A stretch of DNA of 42,766 bases from Akkermansiaceae bacterium (GTDB lineage Bacteria; Verrucomicrobiota; Verrucomicrobiia; Verrucomicrobiales; Akkermansiaceae). The notes under the pieces are model-generated. The model was not told the origin of the DNA, made no database searches, and saw only the letters and a list, made by a program, of their open reading frames with translations. Shown here piece after piece: positions 15,479-27,400 of the stretch. The translations under genes and the position numbers were made by a program. How positions within the stretch are numbered: position 1 is the stretch's first letter; each line of letters opens with the position of its first letter. Where the stretch lies: contig JAIPKB010000022.1 in assembly GCA_021733795.1 (NCBI GenBank), forward strand, positions 1 to 42,766, read 5' to 3'.

Positions 15479-18400
15479 ATGCAACTCCATTTGCACTGCT
15501 CCCGTTGGATTCTCGCGCTCATTTCGATTTCCAGCGGCCTTGCGCTGGGGCAAACCCCGCCCTTGGTGACCACCGGGGTCGAGGTGGGAGCCAGCAATGA
15601 ACGCACCGCCTTGGTCCGCACGACGGGCAAGTTGGCCTCGACGGTGGATGTGAAAGTCAAAAACACCGGCGACCGGCCGCTGCTGCCGCCCTTGCACGCG
15701 GTGATCACCTTCACGCCCCTGAATGGCGGCAACCTGGCGGGACTGACGATGTCCGATGCGCTGGGCGGCCTCGGCCAGGCGCCCTATCAGACGTTTTACA
15801 AGGACCTGTCGCCGGCCATCGGCGAGGGGTTGGCGGTGGGGGCGGAAACGGCATTCAATTTCGCCTTTGAGCGGCCGCAGACCACTGCCGTGAGTTATGC
15901 GATTGCGATTCACGGCAACCGCAACCGGGATCCCATCGCGATCATTGGCGGGCCGTATTCCGGGCAGCAGGGGGTGGCGGTGCGGTTCGACGCCAGCGGT
16001 TCGAGTGATCCGGATGGCGACGCGCTGAGCTTCGAGTGGGATTTTGGCGATGGTGGCACGGGGACCGGCCCGACGCCCGAGCATGCGTATGCGGCAACCG
16101 GGTTGTTCACGGTCACGCTGACGGTGACCGATGCCCGCGGGGCGGCGGTGACGCGGGAAACGCAGGTGCCGTTGGCTCCGGCCGGGGTGTTTGCGCTGGC
16201 CCGGACGCGGACCCTGGATGGCAACGGCCATCCGCTGGGTGAGGTGGCGATCGAGCAAACCGGACCGGGCGGGACGCAGACGTTCCGGAGCGACGCGGTC
16301 TCCGGGTTTTCCTCGTTGGGCGGCGCGCCGGGAGAGCACCGGTGGAGTTTTTCTCGGGCGGGCTACCTGACCGCGTACCGCAAGGCCACGCTGGTCCAGG
16401 GGCAGGTCAAGGTGGTCGCGTTTCCGTGGCTGGCGGCGCTGAACACGCAGCGGACACCGCTTTCACTACTGAACCCGACGGTGGTGAAATCGGCGACGGA
16501 GCAGGTGGTGCTGACGGTGCCGCCGGAGGCCTTTGAGCAGGTCGAGTCGGTGGCGATCACCGAGTTGCACGGGCAGACGCTGCCGTTGCCGCTGCCGGCC
16601 GGTTGGAGCCCGCTGGCGGCGTTCCATGTGGATTTTCCGGGTGAGGCGGCGGCGGATGTGGCGGCCTCGTTGAAGCTCTTGGAAGCCGTGGCGGGCACCC
16701 AAGCGCTGGCGTTGGTCCGGCTCAACAAGGAAACTCCCGCCTGGGAGACCGCGGCGCTGCTGACCGGGAGCGGCGCGGACACGGTGGCGGTGGTGTTGCG
16801 GAAACCGGGGAGCTATGCGGTGGTGCTGGCGGACACGCTGCCTGCGGGAAATCCGGTGGCGGCTGTGATCGGTGAAGCGCTGCCGGCGGGGGATGCTCCC
16901 GCCATTGCGGCCGAGGTGACGGCGGTGGGCGAGGTGAATCCCGGCGCGCGGGTGGCCAGCCTGGATCCGGCGCGGGTCACGGCGGCGGCTACGGTGGATT
17001 TCACCAATGGCACGCAGCCACTCGCCAGTGGCGCGTGGTTTCTCGCCGAGGTGGCGGAAACCTACGATTTGACCGACGGCCGGGCGCTGAAAACCCCGGA
17101 CTATGACGCCACATTTTACGCCTATCAGCATCCGGGTGATGCCTCGCCGGTCACGGCGACGGCGAAATTTCCGCTGCGGCCGCGGATTTTGTTTGGCCCG
17201 GATGAATTGACCGAGGCGCACATCAAGGTGGACGTGCTGGCGCTCAGCCAATTCTCCGGCGGCATCCTCACGCCGGACGGCGGTTCGCTGACCCTCGGCG
17301 GGGTGCGGATCGGCCTGCCGGCGGGTGCGGTGGCGGGACCGGCGGCGGCGGAGATCCGGTTGCTTGCGACCGCCACCCTCGGGCGTTTCCTCGGCGGCTT
17401 CGAGCCCCTGCTGGCGTTTGAACTGAACCTGCCCGCGCTGGCGGACGGCACCGTCCTGAGCACCGGGTTTGTCGAGAAACTCGCGCCCGACAGCCATTTC
17501 GTCCTTGCCCGGTGCATCGTCAGCGGCAGCCAGTCCGGCCTGCAGCCGGTCCTGCGCCTGCGCAGCGATGCCCAAGGCGTGGTCACTTCCAACGAGCCGG
17601 CCCGCGTCCCGCGTCTTCCCGGGATCACCGGCTCGGGGCAATTCGTCATCGTGAAGATCGCCGAACCGGAGGCGCTGATCACCGGCCTGGTCCGCAAGGT
17701 CGGTGCCACGCCATTGCCCGGCGCGCAAGTGCGGGTCGGCGGCGAGCCGTGGCTGAGCGTGACCGGCGGGACGGGTACGTTTTCCACACTCGCCAAACCC
17801 GGCGAGCGCAACGTCATCGGCAGCGATCCCGCGGACGGCAACAGCGGCGAAGCACTGGCCTCACTGGCGGATGCCGCCGCCACCGCGGAGGTCGAAAGCC
17901 AAGTCATCCCCTCCGGCCCGCGGGGTCTGGCCACGGCGCCGGCAGGTGGTGCCGTGAAGGTGCAGCCGACCACGCCGATCGTCGTGCAGTTCAGCAAACC
18001 GCTGGACCGTGCGTCGTTCGGGCCTGGCTCCATGACGGTGACAAATCCGCTGGGGGTGCGGGTGGAAGGAGTGCTGACGCTTAACTTGGCGGCGAACGAG
18101 GCGAGCTTTCTGGCAACCAATCCGCTGGAGCACGCGGCAACGTATACCGTGGAAATCTCGTCTACGATTCGGGATCGTAATGGGCTGGAGATCGAGGGAG
18201 AACGTGCTTTCAGCTTCAGCGTGATGCCGTTCTTTGAGCGGCCGGCGGCCGCGCAGCTTGTGATCTTCGAGCCGGGCGCTGACAACATTCCTGAGGCGGT
18301 TCTATCCCAGCTCGTGGGCTACGCCAGCGCGGAGGGGAGCAGTCATGTGGTGGCGCATGGGTCGCCCGGAACGGCGGATCCTGAGGTGCCGGTGATCTTG

Positions 18401-21400
18401 GTGAACCAGAACACGGGGGCGACGGCCACGGTGCTGAGCAGGCCGGATGGAAGCTTTGCCAATTTCATCGACGCTGCGGAGCAGGACTTTATTGAAGCGG
18501 TATTTGTGAATGCGAATGGCACGAGGGTGACCATTCCCGCGACACGGCAGGTTTATGACAACGGGCGGGTCGGGCTCTATAAATATGGTGGAATTCTCGA
18601 AGCAGAAACCGATGGAGGTGCAGCCCAGGTCCAAATCGAGCCGGAGGCGATCAAAGAGCGCAGTGTGTTCCTGCTGGAGGTGATACCTGTGAGCGAACTC
18701 GCAAAGGCGACCGGAGGGGTCTTGCCCGAGGGGGACCATCTCGCGCTGCCGAGTCTGCGGATATCGGTCGAAGGTGAGGTTCCGGTTGGGGATGCGGAAA
18801 TTTCCATCCCGTTGGATCCAGCGACCCTTGGCCTTGACCCAGGGCTTGCTCCTGAGCTTGCCGGCTTTGCCCTAGCAGTGCCCGTCGAGGTCCAGGGCGA
18901 GGTGGTCTATCTCACTGTGGATAAGATGCGTTATGAAAACGGCCGCTTGTTCACCAATACATGTCCCTTCAAGGGTGCATATTCATCCACCATTACCGAC
19001 AACGTCATTGCATTCGGGGGAAGCCTCCTGCCAGGGATCGGAGGTGCGGCTTTGGGCATTGGCCAACTCTTCGTGCCGATCCTGATTTCAAAAGTGGCCG
19101 GGGGAATTACGATCAATGGATCGGTCGCCCAACTGCCCGTGAGTGATCTGGATGATATCGAAGCGGCGCAATACGCGCAGTTGGCCATGTTGCCGCTTCA
19201 ATTGTTCGGTGGAAGGGTGTTTGGCGCGCTGGATATCGTCGGAGATGTGGGTGCCTTTATTGAAGAGCTCAAGATCGGCGGCAGGGGCATGCCTGCCATC
19301 CAGGGGGCCATTGTATCGAGGCGCGGCAACTTGGAAAGTTTTGATGGCAAACTGAGGCCGGGATTGGTGTGCGCGGTGTCTGATGAGCACGGTTGTTATT
19401 CGATGGTCGCTCCTTCCCTGGCCGGGAAGCTGGTGGCCACCCATCCACGGCTTGGCCGCGCCCGTGATGTCTCGCTGGGGATTCTGGACAATCTTGACAT
19501 CGGCACCAAGGCGTTCCTCGCGCGCAACATTTTTTTTGAGGTGGATGATGGACAAGCCTTGAATTTGACTCCCCGTCTCAGCATCAACCACACGCCCCCG
19601 GCCCCAGCGCTGGACGAAACGGTAACGATACGGGTGGATGCATTCCATGCGGCTGCGGTCGCTCCGCAGTTTGTTCTGAATCCTTCCAAAATCGCTATCG
19701 CACCTGTTGTCCTTGGCCAAGAAGTGTCGGTTCAGGACCTGACCATCACGGAGGGCAGCCTGACAACGGTGGCTCCGGGGCACACCCGAAAGGAGTTCCT
19801 GGTTTCGTCGGCGAAGGCTCTTCATGCGACTTTCGTGATCCTTGCATCGACCCAGAGTGCCAAGGGGACGTTCTTTTCGGAGACGCCGCACACCATTTCG
19901 TTTGGGTATTCCCGGCCGGTGGTGACCAATCCCCTGCAGCCATCGGACCCTAACGACCGGACTCCTCCGACCGTCGTGGCGGTCCTGCCCCGTCCCAACG
20001 AGACCGTCTATCCGGGGCAGTCGGTGGAGGTTCGATTCAGCGAACCGATCGACAAAGCAAGCCTGGCGGTTCCGAACGTGGTTTCGCTCAGTGCCGCGTT
20101 GGAGCAACCGCCGGCGCTCGCGCTCAGTCCAGATCAGCAGACCTTGCGGATCACTCCCCGGACACTGCCTGCCGGGGGACGTTTTACCCTCACTATCGGA
20201 ACGGCAATCCGGGACTTGAGCGGAAACGGACTAGAGCCTGCGGTCGCGTTGAATTTTGGCGCGGGTCTCATCGAGAAGTTTGACATTCCCGGAGTGGTTC
20301 AGGGAGCTGGCAGCGTCCTGGATAGTGGGATTCTATACGTCTTGGATCGTGGAGGTTCCGTGGGGGGAAGGGTGTTGGATGTGGGGAATCCAGCGGAGCC
20401 GCGCCAGTTGGCAGAATTCTCCGCGCTTGCGGCGACGACTGTTGGTGGGGGGGGCGATGTGGCAAACGCCCTTCAGTTTCCGCGGGATCTGGCCTTGATC
20501 AAGGGATGGAGTCACGTCCCTGGCCTGGATTCGGCGGCCGCAGGCGGTGCGGTCGAGCTGCCGCCGACGGAACGCACGCTCTTGGCTATTGTCGGGGGAT
20601 TGTCAGGTTCCGTGGTGGTCGACGAGTTGGGCAATGTTGTCGATAACGGGCAGTATCTGACAATATTGGATGTTTCAACTCCCGCCAGCCCGAAGCTGGT
20701 GGTCAATGTTCAGATATCCCTCCGTCCTTCCTCCGTGGGCAAGATCCAATGGCATCCGCCTTTCCTATACTACCTTGAGAACAGCGCTGACACCCATTTC
20801 GTCAGTTATCTGGACCTGCAGGAACTGCTCATCGGGTTCAGTGTGCCGCAAGTCCGGAATGTCGCCGGCACCAAGATCTTGCGCGCCGACGTGCTGGGCG
20901 AAGGGAAAGAAGGAATCGATGTCAATTTTGACGGCGACTACACGGATCCGGGAGAGATCCGGCCTTGGCCGAACTCCCGTGAGACCACTCAGTTCCTGGG
21001 ATTCCAAACAGGTTACGACGTGTTGGCCTTTCCCCGCCAACGCATCGAGGATTTTGATGTCTCCGGCAGCGCATTGGCCGTGGTCCGCTCCCTCTCGGGG
21101 CTGTCTCCCCCCTTGCCAGCTTCAGCCCGGCCGGAGTTCCGTCTGCTGACTCTCGGGGGCGTGGATCTCCCCGTTCAGGCTGGAGTTTTTCCGTTTGAAC
21201 CTGGAGCGCGGCCAAAGCGGTTGGCTTTGGTTCCTGGCGTGCCGTTGAATGGCCAGCCGCGCAGTCTGGCCTTCGTCTCTCTCTCACCGGATGCGGATGG
21301 AATTCAAAAGCTGGCGGTGATTGACTGGACGGATTCGGGGAGTCCGACCCTCGTGCGGAAGATCGAGTTTCCGGAAGCCTTGGGTTTGGGGGTGCTGCAG

Positions 21401-24400
21401 TCCCCGGTTTTGGGTGATGATGGTTTGCTGAGGCTTTCTACGACGACTCACGTAGTGCTGGTTGATCCGGCAGCGGTTTTCACTGAGCATTCTGGTTCAT
21501 CGCTTCATCCGGCTGTAATCTCGATTCTGCCCAGCGGTGGCAGCAGCAATCAGAGCATTGGGATCAATGATGCGGGCCTGCGCAGTGTGGCTCTGGGAGG
21601 GCGGGCCGAACTGACGTTGGGACCGCCCGAGATCCAGTTTGTGCAATTTCCCGCGCTGCCAAGCGTCGTGGATCCGGAGCTGCTCAGGGGTGATTCCGCT
21701 CAACGGGATGCCATTCTCGCCGGTATGCGGGAGGTGAGTGCGCTCCGCCCGGCCCGGTTCCGGATCGCCTCCGGAGTTCCTTCAGCTCTTTCACCTCCTT
21801 CGCCGCTGGCTCATTACCACGTGTTGGTCCGTGCGCCAGGCGGGTCGGGCCTGACCATCCCCTTGTTGGTGGAGAGTTTGAATGAGGCAGGAATGCCGCT
21901 CAATAGCCAAGGGAAGGACTACCCTCCGACGCGTGCAGGAGTCTCCGTCGCCGATACCGATCCTGCAAGTAATGTAGATGCACCGGTTTCCCCATTGAGG
22001 GCTTACCGGCTGTCGGATGATATCCATAATGCGGGCTACAATCTATATCTGAGTGAACCCATTGCGGTGATTCGGGAGAAGATCCAACCCGGTGAACTCG
22101 CCAATCTGATCAGTGATCGCAAACGGGTGGTGTTGTGGAGTGAAGCGGCCCTGAGGGCGACGCTGGATGTTCTGGTCCCCGGGCCGCTGGGGGCTTTTGC
22201 GGCGGAGTTTGATGCCTCGAACGGAGTTTTCCGGCCGAGGATTTCCGGTGTGGTATCCACCTTGCCGGGAGGCTACCAACCCGGAACTACGCCTCCCCCC
22301 ATTGGTGGTGGGCTGGCGGTGCCGGGGACTTTCGGGACGATTGATGCGGCCAGCGGGGAATTCCGCCATACCACGGCGGATCTCGAACTGCCCAGCCGCC
22401 GGATGCCCATCGTGTTCGAACGCACGGCCACCAACCATGCTTTGGTCAGCAGCGGTTTCGGCCGGGGCTGGGATTTCAATTACAATCAGCGCGCGATCGA
22501 ATTGACGCCGGAACTGGTGCCGCCGGGCGAGCGGATTCCGGTTACGGAACGAGGAGGTGCGGGCAAGGACATTGTGGCGAAGTCGCTGGATATCATTTTG
22601 AGCGATGGCGCGGGCAATGCGATCCTGTTCGAGAATAAGGGAAAGACGGCACCGCCGGGGGTGGACAACGATCCACTCGTCGGCCTGCTGGGATGGGACA
22701 CGGCCGGCGGGGAGTTTTACCTGCCCGCCGTCACGCAGAAAGGGGTGTTTGATTTGATGTATCGCTTCCCGGGTGGGGAGAAGGCGCGGCTGACGCCGGA
22801 TGGCACGCAGTTCCGCTATCGCACGGACGGACGTTTGACGAAGGTTGAGGACCGGTATCCCGGCAGTCAGCACGTCCTTGACTACAATGAGGATGGTGAA
22901 TTGACGCAGATCCGTGACCTGTCGGTTTCAGATGAACGGTCGCTGCGGTTGGGCTACTTCCGGAAGAACAGTGGGGGGGCGGGGTTTGATAGTGTAGTGG
23001 ACAAGTTGGCAGCCCGGGACAATCACGTCGGGAAAATCTGCTCGTTGCTGGATTTCACCGGACGCAGGATTGATTTTGAATATGACGAGTCCGGGATGTT
23101 GGTGAGGCGTCTTGGGGTGAAGGTGGCCGGGGCTAACAACGGTTTCGCCGACAGGCCGCGCACCACCTATCAGATCGCTCAAGGGACGAAGGCCTACGTG
23201 GGTGTGATTGCCGGCACCGGAGCGCACGGAGGAGGCGGTGGGAATGCCGGCACGCCACTCGCGGTGGCGGCCACGGCGGAAAATGCCAGCAAGGAAGCGG
23301 TGGCGACCGTAACCCAGGGGGCGGGCGGCCCGGTTAGTATCGGAGTGCCCGCAGGTCGGGATGCCACCAACGTCAGCGCCGGCAGCACCGAGGCAGGGCA
23401 TGCGGATCAATCCAGAACCAGGATGACTTTTGACGCCAATGGTTATCCCGCTGCCGTCACCATGACCGGCGCCGGGGCGGCGACGGCCTCCTATCAGACG
23501 ATTCACAATGACCGCGGGCTCCCCGAGACCGTGATCTACCCGGAGGGCAACTCGATTACCTATACCTATGAGCCGGATAGCGCGCCATTCAGGGCGCGGG
23601 CCAATGTGACGGGCATCACGCGCAGTCCCGGACCGAGAGGTGGCCCGGTCCTGGTTTCGTCGGCGGCATATGATCATCGCTACAACCTGCCCGCCGGGGA
23701 GCAGAAGGATTTCAACGGCAATTCGATTACCCTGACCCTGCGGGGCGACGGCCGGGACATGGTGACCGCCGGGTATCCCAAGGCGGGCCCCCATACCATT
23801 ACCCGCAATGAGTTCGGGCAAGTGGACGTGGAGTCTACGGTCGAGGGCATCGTCACCGATATCGATTACGACAATTCGACGGGCTACGTGAGCAGCCGGA
23901 CGCTGGGTGGGGAGTTGACCACCATGTTCGGTTACAATGGGACGGTGGCAGCGAGGCTGGGATTGCCGACCACCGTGACCCCGCCGCGGGGGGCGGCGAT
24001 TGCGATGGAGTATGATGACCGATTGCAGCGAACCAAGATGGCCCGCGGCGCACAGGATGAAAGGACGGGTTACGATGAGAACGGCAACGTGGTTTTTGTC
24101 TCACGGGCACTCGGCGACGGTGCCAACTATCAGGAGGCGCGGGAATACTCCCAGATCAACTTCCTCAATAAACTCACGGTGCGCGGCGTCGAAAGTGCGG
24201 GCGGCAGCGCCGAATTGGTGACCCTGTTTACTCCCGACCCCGTTTTCCGGGTGAAGGAGATCACTCTGCCGGGCAAGGAGCTGCGCAAGTTCGAATATGA
24301 TCACCTCGGCAACGTTCGGAAGATGGAATTGGGGACCTACAAGGAGGAGTATGGGCGTGATCTGCACGGCAATCTGCTGACGCTTAAGAAAGGTGAGGAC

Positions 24401-27400
24401 ATCATTCAGGAGGTGGAATATGACGGCCACGACCGACCCAACCAGGTCAGGAACAAGACAGGCACCGGGGCCGATGAAGTGACAGACCTTACCTATTTCG
24501 GCAAAGGGGAATTGAAGTCGCGGACGGTCACGGGACCGGAAGGAGGCGTGGTGGTGGAGACGCTGGTGACGGACGTGGATGAAATCGGGAGGCCGCTGGT
24601 GACGGAGGCGAAAGGCGACCAGGTCAACGCTTCGGTCACCGCAGACTACCGGGGCGATGGCGGCCGCAAGGTGACCGCCACCGGGCCGGTGGATATATTC
24701 AGTTCCACTCACGATGCCGCCGGCCGGCCAGTCAAGCAGGTCAACTCGCTGCGCAGTGTCACGCTGACTCCCGACGCAAACGGCAACGTCGAGAAGGTCG
24801 AGTCGGACGAAGACGGTACCACATATGTGGCGGAAATGGCCTATAATCAACTCGACCAGCTCACGAAAACTTTTGATCCGGTGGGCACGATCATGGAGGT
24901 CACTTCGCTCCGGAACGACGGGCTTCCCCTTGTGGCGGTGGACGGTCGCGGCAATGGCATCACCAAAAGCTACTCGCGGCTCGGAGAACTGCTCACCTTG
25001 GACAAACCGGAGCAACTTCGCTTTGCCTATCAGTTTGACGCCAACCGTCAGCCCGTTTCCGTGAAGGACCGGGCGGATTCCGGCAACTCCACCGTCTTCA
25101 CCGACGGCACGCTTCGTCCCACCAGCACGACCTGGCGGGATGGCAGCACGACCCGCTTCAATGCACCCGACGGGCGCAATCTGCCTACTGCGATCGCCAT
25201 TCCGGGAGGCAGTATTTCCGCCAGTTATGATTTACAAGGCCGGGCATTGTCGGTCAATACCACCTATGCTGGCGGAAACTACAAACTGGAAGGGGCGAAA
25301 TATGATGCGCTCGGGCGGTTGCGCTCGGCCCGTTATGGCAGCAATGGACAGTTCAGTTTGACCATGGGCTACGACAAACTTGGGCCTTTGACCTCCTCCT
25401 CCTACGATGAACCCGGAGGACCGTATCCGATCAGCAGCACGATCCGGGAGGATGGAGCGAGATTGACCTTGGTTTACCCTTCCGGCGTCTCCGTGAGCGA
25501 GGTGCGGCAGACCAGCGGGAGACTGCAGAAGGTCGAGGTGGCGGGCTCGATGGTATGGGAAGCGACGGCATTTGCAGGGGCGGATTTACCGACTTCGGTG
25601 AAACGCGGAAGCAACATCACGGAAGACTGCATTTATGATGCGCGCCGGCGATTGCGTGCCCGCCGCTTCACCGGGCCAGGGAGCGCCTCGCTGGAGGATC
25701 TGCGCTTCAAATATGACGGTGCGGACAATGTGGTGGTCCGTCAATCGATCACCGGGGGCGGCCGGGCGGACGTGTTTGGATACGATGCTGCGAATCGTTT
25801 GGCCCGCGCCGAGTATGGCGTTCGTCCGGTGTTCCAAGGCGCGCAGAGGACCAATGCCACGGGCTTGCTGGGAGGGGAGGGTTTTGCCGCCGGATGGTTC
25901 GCCCGAGTGCATGGTTATGATGCCGGCGGATTGGATTTGCTTCAGGGAGGAGTGTTGGCCAATCCGGACAACCTGCCGCTGCAGACCGCCGTCCCGGCAT
26001 CGCTGGCCGTGCCTCATTTTGCGGGCACGTTGGCATCCCCCGACAGCTTTTTGTTTTCACGGACCGTGGACGGTTTCGACCGGGGCGCTCCCGATTCTTT
26101 GGGCAATACCGCCCGCACCCAACTGCTGGTGAGACCCCTCACCGGGGCACCGCAGCTGGTTCCCGCCGGTCTCACCTACAATGGCCAATCGAATCTCGTC
26201 AAGGTGCAGCGGGATGACGGGGTGACGATTGAAAATCAATACCGCCCCGATAAACTCCTTCACCATCGGAAGGTGACGGGTGGTTCCGCGGCGAGTGAGC
26301 GGGCGCTGGTCTGGCACGAGGGGCGCTTGCTGGAAGAATATGACCTAACCAACGGAAAAACCCTGATCGCTCGTTATTACTACGCCAACGACGATCCTCC
26401 GGTGGCGGCCGATCTGCGCCAAGGGGACGGAAGTTTGCTGCGGGTGCATTACTTCTGGGATCAGGTGCTGTCGGTGGTCGCAGTGGCCGACGACTCCGGC
26501 CGGATTTTGGAGCGCATGCGTTATGATGCGTGGGGCCAACCGGTGATCACTTCCCGCGACGAGGCTGCGCCACGGATCGCGGAAGTGCGGCGCGACGGCA
26601 GCGATCTCCTGGTGGTGATGTCCGAGCCGGTGCTGCCGCCATTGATTGCACCCTCAGGGCCGGACCTGGTGCCGGACAATGCGGCATCTCCAAGTCAGGC
26701 CTTCCGTTTGCTGACCAGTTCGGGCGGGCAGAGTCCTCAGGTGAAGTTTGAGGAAAATGCCGCCGGGCTGCCCTTCGGCAGCGTGTTCCGGTTGACGCCT
26801 ACGGGTGCCCTTTCCGGCAGCGTGACTGTGGAGTTGATCAATGGCGGCCTGGTGGATGGGTGGGGCAATGTGACACCGGCGGAGAACCTGACGTTCACCA
26901 TGAGTGCCGGTCCGCTGCTCGCCGGTGGTGTTGTAGGCGCAGGGGCGACGGCCCCGGCCTCGCCGCCGCGTTCACCGATCGGCAACCCGTGGCTCTGGCA
27001 GGGCCAGTGGTTCGATTATGATGCCGGACTGACCTACATGCGCGGCAGGCATTATGATCCGGTGACGGGGCATTTCCTGCAGCGTGACCCGATGCAGTAT
27101 GAGGACAGTGGGAATTTGTATGCGGGAATGGGGAATAATCCGGTGACAATGAGGGATCCTACAGGATTACGGATTCCACGGAATATTGATAGAATTGGCG
27201 AGCAGGCTAGACGCCTTTCGCCTTTCGCTGAGCGTCAGGGATTGACAGCGATTGAAATGGAGGCAATTGCAACAGTTTTGGGCCGGAGGTTGGACGCGGG
27301 TCAGGAAGTTAGACTTTCGATTCGATCGCTTGGAGGAAAAGCCCCTCATCGCCGCAAACTGGCAGAGGCTGGTGTCCAGAACAAGCCAAGTGTAATTGGA

